Positions 52,210 to 61,465 of a stretch of 64,000 nucleotides of DNA are shown here, one piece after another. This DNA is from Bacteriovorax stolpii (GTDB lineage: Bacteria; Bdellovibrionota; Bacteriovoracia; Bacteriovoracales; Bacteriovoracaceae). The notes under the pieces are model-generated. The model searched no databases, had not been told where the DNA came from, and saw only the letters and a program-made list of their open reading frames with translations. Every line of letters starts with the position of its first letter. The first letter of the stretch is position 1. The stretch covers positions 27,982 through 91,981 of the forward strand of contig CAMDQH010000002.1 of NCBI GenBank assembly GCA_945905815.1. Direction: 5' to 3'. A program made the position numbers and the translations under genes.

Positions 52210-53043
52210 ATGCGTAGCTCAGTACTTCTGTGTTTTGTTCTTCTCTCTTACTCTTTGAACTTATTTGCGACAACAGATCGCAAACTTCCTAATGGGCACT
52301 ACGTTTATTATGGTGAAGCTTTTTATAAAGCAAAGTCCACCAAAGATACTTTATTTAAAATTCTCAATTTAGAGCACACCGTTGTTGAAGGTAACTACGA
52401 CACTATTGGCTCAGGTTGTTTAAAGGGCGAATGCTTCCGTCATACTCCCGTCGGCTATGACAAAGCTCGCATCATCATGTTTGGGCAACTTTTCATCAAA
52501 AAAGACGATGGCGGCAATTACGTTAAAGACGTATATTGCGCAAAGAAATTCTATTTTAATGAAGCTAGCGATATTTCTAATATGGGTAACATCGTGAACA
52601 TTGAACATACTTGGCCTCAGAGTAAGTTTAATGGAAACTTTGGCAAGGACACCCAGAAATCTGACTTGCACCATCTCTACCCTACTGATTCAAGTGCTAA
52701 CGGCCGCCGAGGTAATTACGAGTTCGGTAATGTTGGTGCTAACCACGATGAACTGAACGTTCAAAACTGCTCTGCTTCGCAATTAGGTGACATAAACGGC
52801 CACTTTGTGTTTACACCTCCTGTTGCTCACAGAGGAAATGTTGCTCGATCACTTTTCTATTTTGCCACTCGCTACAATCTTTTTATTGGACCTGCAGAAG
52901 AAATGATTCTTCGTCAGTGGCATAAATCAGATCCTGTTGATGAAGTGGAAAAAAACCGTCATGGCCTGATTGCCGAACACCAAAAAAATCGTAATCCATT
53001 TATCGACTATCCTGAATTAGTCGACAAAATATTGGATCTATAA
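52210..53043 (+). CDS. endA: Secreted endonuclease I
   Basis: Non-specific DNA/RNA endonuclease of the EndA family, periplasmic or secreted. The 277-residue precursor has a signal peptide (MRSSVLLCFVLLSYSLNLFA) and the full catalytic region: VNIEHTWPQSKFN with the general-base His, KSDLHHLYPTDSSANGRRG and NYEFGNV with metal-site Asn, then HRGNVARSLFYFATRY. Two extra cysteines (GCLKGECF) and CAKKF may be bridged. Its stop overlaps the start of the ceramidase-like gene by one base (TAATG). For a predator, prey nucleic-acid digestion is an obvious use; that is inference. Confidence 0.93.
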   Translation: MRSSVLLCFVLLSYSLNLFATTDRKLPNGHYVYYGEAFYKAKSTKDTLFKILNLEHTVVEGNYDTIGSGCLKGECFRHTPVGYDKARIIMFGQLFIKKDDGGNYVKDVYCAKKFYFNEASDISNMGNIVNIEHTWPQSKFNGNFGKDTQKSDLHHLYPTDSSANGRRGNYEFGNVGANHDELNVQNCSASQLGDINGHFVFTPPVAHRGNVARSLFYFATRYNLFIGPAEEMILRQWHKSDPVDEVEKNRHGLIAEHQKNRNPFIDYPELVDKILDL

Positions 53044-53771
53044 TGGCCTATCAAAATCCCCATGGATCAATGTGTCCTTGGTTTGATATCACAGAAAGAA
53101 CTGGCGCCCCAAACATTAAGTGGTGTGAAGAAACCTTGTGCAATTGGGTATCTGAGCCAGCTAACACATGGTCAAACATTGGTTATATGCTCGTTGCGAT
53201 ATTCATCTTGTATATTGGCATCAAGCACAAGCATAATTCTAATTTAAAGCAATTTGGACCCATCATATTTTTTATGGGAGCGATGTCATTTTTCTATCAT
53301 CAATCTAATTTTTACGGATCTCAGATTTTAGATTTTGTTGGAATGTTTTTTTTCGTAGGTTGGGCCATAGGGCAAAACCTCATTCGTTTGGGACATTTAA
53401 AATACAATCAACTTAAATGGTTTAACCTCTCTTTGGCATTAATTTACCTTGCGGCCATGCATGCTATGTATATTTCAGAAATTAAATTTCAAGTTATTGT
53501 TCTCATTTCTGGATTCATCATATTGGCAACCGAGCTAATGGCCAAAAAAGTGGTCCCAGTTAAATACGGTTGGTTCGCTACCACTATCGGTACACTGATT
53601 GTCGCTTTTGGGTTCTCTATTTCTGACGGACAACGTTTATGGTGTAATCCTGAAAGTCACGGTTGGTTCTCACAAGGTCACGCCGTTTGGCATTGGGTTG
53701 CTGCGATTGGTATGTTCACCATTTACAAGCATTACACTCAGGAAGCTCTTAAACCCCAAGAGCAAACCTAA
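53043..53771 (+). CDS. CREST-superfamily membrane hydrolase, alkaline-ceramidase-like
   Basis: 242 residues with about seven membrane helices. The CREST metal-site residues are present: an N-terminal [18 protein letters not shown] (Glu and Asn as in ceramidases), His86 and Asp97 ([19 protein letters not shown]), and His213/His217 in QGHAVWHW near the end, close to the numbering of human ACER3; RLWCNPESH also fits. Alkaline ceramidases hydrolyse ceramide to sphingosine and fatty acid. Bacteriovorax stolpii is reported to make sphingolipids, so ceramide turnover or attack on lipids is plausible. Translationally coupled to endonuclease I. Confidence 0.75.
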   Translation: MAYQNPHGSMCPWFDITERTGAPNIKWCEETLCNWVSEPANTWSNIGYMLVAIFILYIGIKHKHNSNLKQFGPIIFFMGAMSFFYHQSNFYGSQILDFVGMFFFVGWAIGQNLIRLGHLKYNQLKWFNLSLALIYLAAMHAMYISEIKFQVIVLISGFIILATELMAKKVVPVKYGWFATTIGTLIVAFGFSISDGQRLWCNPESHGWFSQGHAVWHWVAAIGMFTIYKHYTQEALKPQEQT

Positions 53772-53812
53772 GATCACTGTCGCACTTATTTTTCTCTTTT
53801 AAGGAGATCACA

Positions 53813-54514
53813 ATGCCCGGATTTAACAAAGTCGTTAAAAACTATGATGAGGCCTTAGAGGGCCTTCAGGATAATATGCTCTTGATGGTTGGTGGATTTG
53901 GCCTTTGTGGAATCCCGGAAAACCTCATTAAAAAAATTTACGAAAAAGGAACCAAAGGTCTTACCTGTATTTCCAACAATGCTGGCGTTGATGGTTTTGG
54001 TCTCGGACTACTTCTTGAAAAAAAACAAATAAAAAAAATGATTTCATCTTATGTTGGTGAAAACGCGCTATTTGAAAAACAAGTACTCTCTGGTGAGCTC
54101 GAGCTCGAGTTAACTCCTCAGGGAACGCTAGCAGAAAAAATTCGCGCAACTGGTGCCGGGATTCCAGGTTTCTTCACTGCAACTGGTTACGGAACACTGA
54201 TTGCCGAAGGTAAAGACGTTAAAATGTTTGATGGCCGCCCATACGTTCTTGAGAAGGCCTATCCCAAAGCGGACTTTTCCCTCGTAAAAGCTTGGAAAGC
54301 AGATACATTTGGAAATCTCATTTTCAGAAAGACAGCAGCAAACTTTAACCCCATGATTGCAACTGCAGGAAAAATTACTGTGGTAGAAGTCGAAGAGATT
54401 GTGGAGCCTGGTGAACTTGATCCTAACTTCATCCACGTCCCAGGTATTTATGTTGATCGCATTATCAAAGGAATATTTGAAAAGCGTATTGAACAGAGAA
54501 CTATCAAAAAATAA
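53813..54514 (+). CDS. scoA: Succinyl-CoA:3-ketoacid CoA-transferase, subunit A
   Basis: Transfers CoA between succinyl-CoA and acetoacetate (or a related acid), as a complex with subunit B. The 233-residue protein shows the subunit A pattern: [70 protein letters not shown] and [24 protein letters not shown] precedes the ATG, and subunit B follows after 12 bases. It could supply or consume acetoacetyl-CoA, the entry compound of the mevalonate pathway at 4.6-9.9 kb. Confidence 0.93.
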   Translation: MPGFNKVVKNYDEALEGLQDNMLLMVGGFGLCGIPENLIKKIYEKGTKGLTCISNNAGVDGFGLGLLLEKKQIKKMISSYVGENALFEKQVLSGELELELTPQGTLAEKIRATGAGIPGFFTATGYGTLIAEGKDVKMFDGRPYVLEKAYPKADFSLVKAWKADTFGNLIFRKTAANFNPMIATAGKITVVEVEEIVEPGELDPNFIHVPGIYVDRIIKGIFEKRIEQRTIKK

Positions 54515-54526
54515 GAAGGAATTTAT

Positions 54527-55183
54527 ATGGCACTTTCTCGTGATCAAATAGCAATACGTATAGCCCGTGAAATGAAAGATGGTTACTACGTAAACCTGGG
54601 AATTGGTATTCCTACTCTAGTTGCGAACTACATTCCGAAGGGAATGGAAGTGATGCTACAAAGTGAGAATGGGATTCTTGGCATGGGTGAATTTCCAACT
54701 GATGAAACAGTGGATGCTGATCTCATCAATGCCGGTAAGCAAACTGTTACGGTCATTAAAGGTGCAGCTTTTTTTTCGTCAGCTGATTCATTTGCCATGA
54801 TTCGTGGCGGGCATGTAGATCTAACTGTGCTCGGCGCTTTTGAAGTGGATGCCACTGGAGCCCTGGCAAGTTGGATGATTCCGGGCAAACTTGTAAAAGG
54901 TATGGGCGGAGCGATGGATCTCGTGGCCGGCGCTGATAATATTATCGTAGCGATGTCTCATGCATCCAAAGATGGGGCCTCAAAGATTTTAAAGAAATGC
55001 TCCCTTCCACTAACTGGAGTTAACTGCGTCAAGCTCGTTGTAACAGATCTAGCAGTGCTTAAACTAGTAGATGGTAAATTCCATTTATTAGAGCGAGCAC
55101 CTGGTGTAAGCGTAGAAGAAATCAAAAAACTGACTGAGGCTGAATTAGTCATACCGGCAAATGTACCGGAGATGACCTTTTAA
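54527..55183 (+). CDS. scoB: Succinyl-CoA:3-ketoacid CoA-transferase, subunit B
   Basis: 218 residues, the catalytic subunit: [19 protein letters not shown], then the active-site glutamate in [35 protein letters not shown], and [19 protein letters not shown]. Residues and length match bacterial ScoB/AtoA. AAGGAATTTAT precedes the ATG; translated with subunit A. Either ketone-body use or acetoacetate activation fits; direction cannot be told from sequence. Confidence 0.93.
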   Translation: MALSRDQIAIRIAREMKDGYYVNLGIGIPTLVANYIPKGMEVMLQSENGILGMGEFPTDETVDADLINAGKQTVTVIKGAAFFSSADSFAMIRGGHVDLTVLGAFEVDATGALASWMIPGKLVKGMGGAMDLVAGADNIIVAMSHASKDGASKILKKCSLPLTGVNCVKLVVTDLAVLKLVDGKFHLLERAPGVSVEEIKKLTEAELVIPANVPEMTF

Positions 55184-55255
55184 ACGACTTGTGCTTCGCA
55201 TAAATAATAACTTTTAGGCTTTTTACTGCTAAAATCTCAGCTCTAAGGATGAGAT

Positions 55256-56362
55256 ATGAAACACCGTATAGTAGTTAAAGTCGGCTCCCTCGCCGTTACA
55301 AATGAAAAGGGTGGCGTAAGCCCCACAAAGATCAAAAGTATCATTAGTGATCTTCATGATTTAAAAACCCAAGGGTATTTCCCTATTCTTATTTCTTCTG
55401 GTGCAATCAACACTGCAAAAGGCCTAATCAAAAAGCCTGATGAAAAAAAAATGATGATTTCGTTTCAACAAGCATCAGCGGCCATAGGCCAGCCACTTCT
55501 CATGCAGGCCTACATAGACGCTCTTGCAGAATTTAACTGGCCATGTGCTCAAGTACTTGTCACTCACGAAGACTTTAAAGAAAGAATACGGTTTTTAAAT
55601 ATTCGTAACACTATTAACACACTTCTTGAAAATGGCGTCCTTCCAATTGTGAATGAAAACGACACTGTCTCTTTTGCAGAAATTACTGTTGGGGACAATG
55701 ATCAGCTGGCAGTTATGATGACAGAGGCATCGGACGCCGAAAAACTTATTCTACTGTCTGAAGCAGACGGGCTGTTTGATAAAAACCCAAAAGATAAAGA
55801 TGCTAAGCACTTTGAAGAAATTGATTTTAGAGATGATTTCTCCGCTGTAAAAATTGCCACTAAAACGACTGTCGGTCGAGGTGGAATGGAAACAAAACTT
55901 AAGGCCGTGAGAAAACTAACACCTCTTGGTGTTGATGTTATACTTGGAACTTTTCTAGAAGATAAAGCAGTTTCGCGTTTACTTCATAAAAAAGGCGGCA
56001 CGATCTTTAAGGGTAATCCGGTTAGACAAAAATCTCGCCGAAAATCTTGGCTTTCAACGCTGGTAAAAAATGATTGTTATGTCGTAGTTGATGAAGGAGC
56101 TTCCCTAGCGCTTCTGGATAGTCACACTTCCCTTCTTCCTGTTGGTATAAAAAAAGTTCAAGGTAAATTCAAGCGTGGTGACGTTATTCAAATTCGTCAT
56201 AAGAGTAAAGTTCTTGCAGTGGGATTGACGGAATATGGTGACAAGGAACTAGATCTTATTAAAGGTAAGAAGTCCTCGGAGATTAACGAGCTTTTGGAAC
56301 ATGTGTATTCAAAAGTTGCCATTCACAAAGATAACTTGCTGCTTAAGAAGGACGAACTATGA
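55256..56362 (+). CDS. proB: Glutamate 5-kinase
   Basis: First step of proline synthesis, phosphorylating glutamate. The 368-residue protein has the amino-acid kinase domain (HRIVVKVGSLAVTNEKGG, ILISSGAINTAKGL, NENDTVSF, GDNDQLAVMMTEASDA, GRGGMETKLKAVRKL) and a C-terminal PUA domain (from about 275, GIKKVQGKFKRGDVIQI). Its stop overlaps the proA ATG by 4 bases. AAGGA precedes its ATG and a TAAAAT about 25 bases upstream could be the -10. Confidence 0.95.
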   Translation: MKHRIVVKVGSLAVTNEKGGVSPTKIKSIISDLHDLKTQGYFPILISSGAINTAKGLIKKPDEKKMMISFQQASAAIGQPLLMQAYIDALAEFNWPCAQVLVTHEDFKERIRFLNIRNTINTLLENGVLPIVNENDTVSFAEITVGDNDQLAVMMTEASDAEKLILLSEADGLFDKNPKDKDAKHFEEIDFRDDFSAVKIATKTTVGRGGMETKLKAVRKLTPLGVDVILGTFLEDKAVSRLLHKKGGTIFKGNPVRQKSRRKSWLSTLVKNDCYVVVDEGASLALLDSHTSLLPVGIKKVQGKFKRGDVIQIRHKSKVLAVGLTEYGDKELDLIKGKKSSEINELLEHVYSKVAIHKDNLLLKKDEL

Positions 56363-57549
56363 GTATTTTAAACTTAGCTATTAAAGCGAAAGAGGCCAGT
56401 CTTAAGCTTCAGGCGTTGCCGGAAGAAATGCGTCTCACTGCTCTCGATTCTATCTCTAAAGCACTTCACAGTCATAAAGATGCCATTCTGAATGAAAATA
56501 AAAAAGATATTGAAGAGGCAAAGAAAAATAACTTATCGAGTTCCATGTTAGATCGACTGGCACTGGATGAAAAAAGCATTCTCGCTCTTTCTGCCATGTG
56601 CACCAGTGTTTCCAATCAAAAACAAGTGGTCGGTATGATTGTTGAATCCCATACTCGCCCTGATGGGCTACTTATTCAAAAGCAAAGAATTCCTCTGGGC
56701 GTAATTGGAATGATTTTTGAATCTCGACCTAACGTGGTGGTAGATGGTGCAGCACTTGCCATTAAATCCGGCAATGCCATTATTCTTAAGGGCGGCAAAG
56801 AAGCACAACATTCCAACCGTAAACTTTTTGAAATTATTCATCAAGCAACTGCATCAGTTCTTCCGGAAGGATCGATCAGTTTGATTGAGACTCGTGAAGA
56901 TGTAGCAGAGATCTTAAAACTTCATCAATACATTGATCTGATGGTTCCTCGCGGAGGAAGTGATCTCATTAAATATGTTAAGGCCAATGCGACCATGCCA
57001 GTTGTGGCGCATGACAAGGGTCTTTGTCATTTGTATGTACATTTTGATTGTGAAGTAGATGCAACGGCAATTATCCTAAACGCCAAGACTCAAAGACCTG
57101 GAGTGTGTAACGCTCTAGAGACTCTTGTTTTGCATGAGAAATATCCCAAGAATGATGAAATCCTGAAGGCGCTAAACACAGCAGGAGTTGAAATTAAAAA
57201 TCCCGCGACTGAAGATGAATATGCAACTGAGTGGTTAGATAAAAAGATTTCTATCAAAATGGTAAAAAATCATGCAGAGGCAATTGACCACATTAAGAAA
57301 TACTCCTCACATCATACAGAGGCGATTCTTGCCAAAGAACAAAGTGTCATTGAGGAATTTTTAAACTCTCTTGATGCCTCTTGCATTGCTATTAATGCTT
57401 CTACTCGTTTTAATGATGGCGGAGAATTAGGTTTAGGAGCAGAGCTTGGGATTTCAACCTCAAAGCTTCATGCCTATGGACCGATGGGTGCTTCAGAAAT
57501 GACAACAACAAGATTTATCGTGACCGGAAATGGTCACGTACGAAAATAA
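56359..57549 (+). CDS. proA: Glutamate-5-semialdehyde dehydrogenase
   Basis: Reduces glutamyl phosphate to the semialdehyde. The 396-residue protein has the family hallmarks: LLIQKQRIPLGVIGMIFESR, NAIILKGGKEAQHSN, LMVPRGGSDLI, VVAHDKGLCHLYV, and the catalytic cysteine in TQRPGVCNALETL (about 253), closing with GLGAELGISTSKLHAYGPM. Translationally coupled to proB in a standard proBA operon; the third enzyme, ProC, is not in the window. Confidence 0.96.
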   Translation: MSILNLAIKAKEASLKLQALPEEMRLTALDSISKALHSHKDAILNENKKDIEEAKKNNLSSSMLDRLALDEKSILALSAMCTSVSNQKQVVGMIVESHTRPDGLLIQKQRIPLGVIGMIFESRPNVVVDGAALAIKSGNAIILKGGKEAQHSNRKLFEIIHQATASVLPEGSISLIETREDVAEILKLHQYIDLMVPRGGSDLIKYVKANATMPVVAHDKGLCHLYVHFDCEVDATAIILNAKTQRPGVCNALETLVLHEKYPKNDEILKALNTAGVEIKNPATEDEYATEWLDKKISIKMVKNHAEAIDHIKKYSSHHTEAILAKEQSVIEEFLNSLDASCIAINASTRFNDGGELGLGAELGISTSKLHAYGPMGASEMTTTRFIVTGNGHVRK

Positions 57550-57558
57550 AGGACTAAA

Positions 57559-58053
57559 ATGGCTTCGTTTGATTTAGTTTCAAAAATTGATGAAATGGAA
57601 TTACAAAATGCTCTTAAAAATACCGAGAAGCAAATCATCGGACGTTTTGACTTTAAAGGCTCAGATGCAATGGCCGATTATAAAGAAGACGAAAACGTAA
57701 TTGAGATCAGTGCCGAAGATGATATGAAAATTAAATCGATCCTAGATATTCTTAGAACGAATATGGGTAAGCGCGGGATTGGTATGCGTGGAATGAAAGA
57801 ATCTGAGATCACTTCATCTGGACTTAAGAAAAAGAAAATGACTCTAACTCTTACCTCTGGCTTTGATAAAGATGCTCAAAAGCTCATGAACAGATTATTA
57901 AAAGAATCGGGATTCAAAGGTAAAACTCAGTATATGGATGAAAAATACAGAATTGAATCAAAAAGTATTGATGAGCTTCAAACACTCTTTCAATTTCTCA
58001 GATCTCACAAAGAAATGACATTAGAACTAAGTATGCAAAATTTAAAACGCTAA
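57559..58053 (+). CDS. yajQ: YajQ-family nucleotide-binding protein
   Basis: 164 residues, full family length. Seen: MASFDLVSKIDEMELQNA at the start, GRFDFKGSDA, and the closing KYRIESKSIDELQTLFQFLR. Xanthomonas and Pseudomonas members bind cyclic-di-GMP, and others bind RNA or nucleotides, so a signalling role along with the PilZ protein at 30 kb is possible. It follows proA by 9 bases and probably shares its transcript. Confidence 0.92.
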   Translation: MASFDLVSKIDEMELQNALKNTEKQIIGRFDFKGSDAMADYKEDENVIEISAEDDMKIKSILDILRTNMGKRGIGMRGMKESEITSSGLKKKKMTLTLTSGFDKDAQKLMNRLLKESGFKGKTQYMDEKYRIESKSIDELQTLFQFLRSHKEMTLELSMQNLKR

Positions 58054-58070
58054 TAAATCAGGAGAATATT

Positions 58071-58481
58071 ATGACATTAATGGAAAAAGTAAATAACGAT
58101 ATTAAAGAGGCCATGAAAGCAAGACAACAAGAGCGTCTAGATGCTTTGAGAATGCTTAAAGCTGAATATATTAAAAACAATACTTCAGCAAAACCCACTG
58201 ATGAGCTATCAGTGACTATTTCTCACGCTAAACGTCTCATGGACTCAATTGAAATGTACCCGGCCGGTACTGAAGCTCATGATAAAATCCTTAAAGAATA
58301 TGCTGTTCTAAAAGAATATCTTCCTCAAGAAATTTCTGAAGCAGAAGTAGTTCAGTTTATCAAAAACATTAAGGCCAAAGGCGCTAAAGACATGGGTGCC
58401 GTGATGAAAGAACTTCAACCACTAATTAAGGGCAAATTTGACGGGAAGAAGGCTTCTGACTTGGTTAAGGCAAATATCTAA
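58071..58481 (+). CDS. GatB/YqeY-domain protein
   Basis: 136 residues: MEKVNNDIKEAMKARQQERL, LDALRMLKAEYIKN, EMYPAGTEAHDKILKEYAVL, EYLPQEISEAEVVQFI and a closing KGKFDGKKASDLVKA. This is the YqeY fold, related to the tail domain of amidotransferase subunit GatB, widely conserved and possibly acting on or near tRNA. AGGAG before the ATG; the stop overlaps the next start by one base (TAATG). Confidence 0.92.
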   Translation: MTLMEKVNNDIKEAMKARQQERLDALRMLKAEYIKNNTSAKPTDELSVTISHAKRLMDSIEMYPAGTEAHDKILKEYAVLKEYLPQEISEAEVVQFIKNIKAKGAKDMGAVMKELQPLIKGKFDGKKASDLVKANI

Positions 58482-59128
58482 TGCCGATTCAAGATTTTGG
58501 CGAAAACTTTGATCTAACTAAATTCCATCACGCTCGTGATATCGCTCGAGATATGACACATGAACTAGCGAACAAAATTAGACCCGGCATGGTGGAAGAA
58601 GATGCACATGAGTTATACAAAAAAATCTGTGCCAAACATACCGTAGATAAAAACTGGCACCCGGCCAAGCTTCGTTTCGGGCCAAATACTTTAAAAATTT
58701 TCAGAGAACCTTCGGATCCGCATACTCTCCAGGAAGAAGATCTCTTTTTTATCGATATCGGGCCCGTAATTGATGGCCATGAAGCTGACTATGGGGAAAC
58801 TTTCACCATAGGTTCAAACTATGAGTACAAAAAGATTGCTGAAGCATCAAAGAAAATTTTTGAGGACGTAAGCGATTTTTGGAAAAATAACATGGCACGT
58901 GGTCCGGAACTTTATACTTGGGCCTCAAACCGCGCTAAAGAATATGGTTATGTTTTAAATATGGGAAGTGATGGACACCGCCTAAGTGATTTTCCTCACC
59001 ATGTATTTTTTAAAGGCGCGATTATCGAATGCGAAGAGAAACTCCTTCCAAACGCCTGGATTCTTGAAATTCAACTTGATCACCCGAATTTAAAATTTGG
59101 GGCCTTCTACGAGGATATTTTAAAATGA
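58481..59128 (+). CDS. Short M24-family metallopeptidase
   Basis: 215 residues with a pita-bread fold and the five M24 metal ligands in order: two Asp in DLFFIDIGPVIDGHEADYG, His in MGSDGHRLSDFPHH, Glu in NAWILEIQLDHP, Glu in FGAFYEDIL. X-Pro aminopeptidase-like enzymes and methionine aminopeptidase share this fold; the protein lacks the N-terminal domain of X-Pro peptidases and is not a standard methionine aminopeptidase. Substrate unknown; some relatives have become non-peptidase hydrolases. Overlaps both neighbours. Confidence 0.8.
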   Translation: MPIQDFGENFDLTKFHHARDIARDMTHELANKIRPGMVEEDAHELYKKICAKHTVDKNWHPAKLRFGPNTLKIFREPSDPHTLQEEDLFFIDIGPVIDGHEADYGETFTIGSNYEYKKIAEASKKIFEDVSDFWKNNMARGPELYTWASNRAKEYGYVLNMGSDGHRLSDFPHHVFFKGAIIECEEKLLPNAWILEIQLDHPNLKFGAFYEDILK

Positions 59129-60237
59129 AATATGTACGCATGCCAATTGAAATTGAGTCACCTGAGCAAATGGGTTATTCAACCATTAAAAACAATCTCT
59201 CAGAAAGTTCTTACACGGACACAATCTTTAAAGACCTAGACTTGAACATGAACGATCTCGTGATCTGCTACGGCGATCATGTAGGACATCCAGGTCTTCG
59301 TAAAGAAATCCTTAAAGGCGAAGCCTCTAATCTTAAAATTGAAGACGTCCTCGTTACTGCCGGAGCGGCCTCTGCTCTGTTTATGATTTCTACTTCACTT
59401 TTAGAGGCCGGGGATGAACTCGTCGTTGCGAAACCTAACTATGCGACCAATATTGAAACGCCAAAGGCAATCGGTGCTAGCATTAAGTATTTACCAATGA
59501 CTTTTGAAAACAAGTTTCAAGTCGACATCGAGGCGTTAAAAAAGCTGATTACGCCTAAAACAAAACTAGTATCCCTCACCTGTCCACATAATCCTACTGG
59601 CACAATGATTTCTGAAAGTGACCTGAAAGAAATTATTAAAGTGGTTGAGGCCAGCAACGCATATCTACTTTTTGATGAAACTTACAGAGATATGTCATTT
59701 AAGTTCAAGCTTCCCATTGCAGCTTCGCTTTCTGACAGAGTTATATCTGTCTCATCACTATCCAAAACTTATGGCCTTCCAGGAATACGAATTGGTTGGT
59801 TGATTACTAAAAACCCTAAGCTTCAGGAGCTGTTCCTTGCGGCCAAAGAGCAGATCTTTATCTGTGGCTCGGTAGTTGATGAAGAAATTGCTTACCGCTA
59901 TCTTGCAAAACGGAATGATTATTTCCCTGCGATCAAAAAAGATATGCAAGAGAAGTTTGAAATTGTTAAGGCATGGATGGAAACCCAAAGTTACTTTGAA
60001 TGGATTGAGCCTTCTGGTGGCGTGGTTTGTTTTCCAAGAATTAAACCTGAGCTCAAAGTCGACATTATTAAATTCTACGACGTACTACTTTCTGAATTTA
60101 AAACATACGTGGGTCCGGGACACTGGTTTGAAGAATCTGACCGTAGCTTTCGTTTAGGTTTTGGCTGGCCTTCTCAATCAGAACTGCGAGATGGATTAAA
60201 AGGCCTTGAGTCAGCTCTAAAAGCATCACTCCTATGA
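59125..60237 (+). CDS. PLP-dependent aminotransferase, class I/II
   Basis: 370 residues of the aspartate-aminotransferase fold: LVTAGAASALFMIS, SLTCPHNPTGTMIS (PLP ring contact), LLFDETYRDM (Asp to pyridine N), and VISVSSLSKTYGLPGIRIGW with the Schiff-base lysine. A C-terminal FRLGFGWPS carries the carboxylate-binding Arg. Substrate not evident. Co-translated with the M24 gene upstream (4-base overlap) and the small membrane protein gene downstream (4-base overlap). Confidence 0.88.
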   Translation: MKYVRMPIEIESPEQMGYSTIKNNLSESSYTDTIFKDLDLNMNDLVICYGDHVGHPGLRKEILKGEASNLKIEDVLVTAGAASALFMISTSLLEAGDELVVAKPNYATNIETPKAIGASIKYLPMTFENKFQVDIEALKKLITPKTKLVSLTCPHNPTGTMISESDLKEIIKVVEASNAYLLFDETYRDMSFKFKLPIAASLSDRVISVSSLSKTYGLPGIRIGWLITKNPKLQELFLAAKEQIFICGSVVDEEIAYRYLAKRNDYFPAIKKDMQEKFEIVKAWMETQSYFEWIEPSGGVVCFPRIKPELKVDIIKFYDVLLSEFKTYVGPGHWFEESDRSFRLGFGWPSQSELRDGLKGLESALKASLL

Positions 60238-60653
60238 ATCTCATAAGAACTGCTCAAACAATTGCGCTCATTCTTATCGGTCTTCTAGTGTTTGGTTTTT
60301 TTGCAGCTTTTATGACAACGGGATTTTCTGGAGGAATTTATCCAACCAAGATTGCGCCCTTTTGGATATTTTCCCCAGCAATACTAGGCCTGATCCTACT
60401 TCCCTATTTAAAGACTTCATCGATTCAATTAAAGGAGCAGGTACTTTTAAACCGGGCCAAGGCATTTCTGGCCGGAATTTCATCGCAAGGATTAACTTTA
60501 GTTGTGGCGTACTTTATGGCCAGAGATGGGCAAGACTTCCTTGTAAGTATGGCCGTATACGCATTCATCTCGCCCGTGATTTTCTATTTTGGATTTTTTA
60601 TGTCGATCGTGCTGCAAAAACGGACACAAAGAAATGCGATGAAGGAAGCTTAG
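60234..60653 (+). CDS. Small integral membrane protein
   Basis: 139 residues, four predicted membrane helices (IALILIGLLVFGFFAAFM, IFSPAILGLILLPYL, FLAGISSQGLTLVVAYFMA, ISPVIFYFGFFMSIVL) and a basic C-terminus. No family recognised. Its start overlaps the aminotransferase stop (ATGA); its stop overlaps the convergent repeat-protein gene by 4 bases. It closes the run of co-oriented genes that begins with scoA or proB. Confidence 0.6.
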   Translation: MNLIRTAQTIALILIGLLVFGFFAAFMTTGFSGGIYPTKIAPFWIFSPAILGLILLPYLKTSSIQLKEQVLLNRAKAFLAGISSQGLTLVVAYFMARDGQDFLVSMAVYAFISPVIFYFGFFMSIVLQKRTQRNAMKEA

Positions 60654-61198
60654 TTTAACCCTTTTAAACATTCTTCCTTCGAACTAAAATCATACAATAA
60701 AGTTCCATCAAATCTTCTTAACGTGTTGTCATTATAGTCACAGAATTTTTTCACTGAATAAATACTTTCAATCGCTTCTTTGCAGTTTTCTCCATTTGAG
60801 AAGTCAAAAACAAACAAACCGTCAGACAAGCGTAATGTATTATCGTTGTAATCACAAAAACCTTTACCGACTTTGACATTTCTTAAAGCTTCTTGGCAGT
60901 GTTCTATTAAACTAAAATCATAAATAAGTTTTCCGTTATCTACGTTGATTAATTGATTATAATTGTTGTCACAAATATATGAAGACCCAACTGGAATGCC
61001 ATAACCATTCATTTTAAAAACATTAATAATATTACGAAGATTTTTTCTTACAAGTATCTGCTCATTAGCATCAAGCTTATCACTGTGGGCGATGATCAGC
61101 TGTTTAACTTCTTGTGAAAATTCTTCTAAGGAATTTGTTTGAGAAAATAGTGTCGTTGAAAGAGAGAGAAGTAATAACACTAAAATTGATTTTTTCAT
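60650..61198 (-). CDS. Exported protein with three cysteine-paired repeats
   Basis: 182 residues from the ATG giving MKKSILVLLLLSLSTTLFS (GGAGA upstream). After a helical stretch come three repeats of about 35 residues: ICDNNYNQLINVDNGKLIYD, then FCDYNDNTLRLSDGLFVFDF, then FCDYNDNTLRRFDGTLLYDF, each ending in an acidic-Cys helix turn (EHCQEAL, ENCKEAI, EECLKGL). Each repeat carries two cysteines, probably one disulfide per unit. Looks like a periplasmic or surface repeat protein; no family recognised. Divergence among copies is moderate, so the duplication is not very recent. Confidence 0.6.
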   Translation of the reverse strand: MKKSILVLLLLSLSTTLFSQTNSLEEFSQEVKQLIIAHSDKLDANEQILVRKNLRNIINVFKMNGYGIPVGSSYICDNNYNQLINVDNGKLIYDFSLIEHCQEALRNVKVGKGFCDYNDNTLRLSDGLFVFDFSNGENCKEAIESIYSVKKFCDYNDNTLRRFDGTLLYDFSSKEECLKGLN

Positions 61199-61245
61199 TG
61201 GTTCTCCGTTTAGATGCAAACGAAGTACCATGCGCCACCCACATT

Positions 61246-61270
61246 AAAAAGCCCCCATTTCTGGGGGCCA
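61246..61270 (-). terminator. Rho-independent terminator of micropeptide gene A
   Basis: On the minus strand GGCCCCC-agaaat-GGGGGCT runs straight into TTTTAAT. It begins 4 bases after the micropeptide stop (61274), so the transcript from the sigma-54 promoter should be about 200 bases and encode only the micropeptide. Confidence 0.85.
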
Positions 61271-61273
61271 TCT

Positions 61274-61378
61274 TATTTTTTAACTTTTACAGTCACTTTC
61301 TTATATGATGCCCTCTGGAAGGCCAAACTCATTACCATCATAGTCATAGCGCCTGCAGCTCCAATCATCAGTTCCATT
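61274..61378 (-). CDS. Membrane micropeptide A, 34 residues
   Basis: Too short for normal gene calling. MELMIGAAGAMTMMVMSLAF followed by QRASYKKVTVKVKK: one hydrophobic helix, then a basic tail, so probably an inner-membrane protein with the tail in the cytosol. AAAGGAG lies 8 bases before the ATG. A sigma-54 promoter, a conserved leader and a strong terminator make it a complete transcription unit. Micropeptide B at 62.5 kb shares MELMI at the start and SLAFQRASYKKV at the membrane/tail boundary, while the helix between has changed to other hydrophobic residues, a pattern expected from selection on a protein. No known family comes to mind. Confidence 0.75.
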
Positions 61379-61418
61379 TGATTCGCTCCTTTTGGGTTGG
61401 TCCCTGCATCCCTGCCGT

Positions 61419-61436
61419 CATTTGAGAGTTACCATC
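61419..61436 (-). other. Mini-ORF in the leader of micropeptide A
   Basis: ATG-GTA-ACT-CTC-AAA-TGA (MVTLK) in the leader, inside the stretch conserved between units A and B. Unit B has MVTL-stop at the same place. The ribosome site here is weak (AGAG). It may be a regulatory leader peptide or only part of a conserved RNA element. Confidence 0.4.
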
Positions 61437-61465
61437 CTAGCAGCTCTGTTCTTGCAATCCTTAAA

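Noticed and set aside
53949..54547. Antisense open frames opposite scoA
   Set aside because: They follow the codon pattern of scoA in reverse and show no independent signals.
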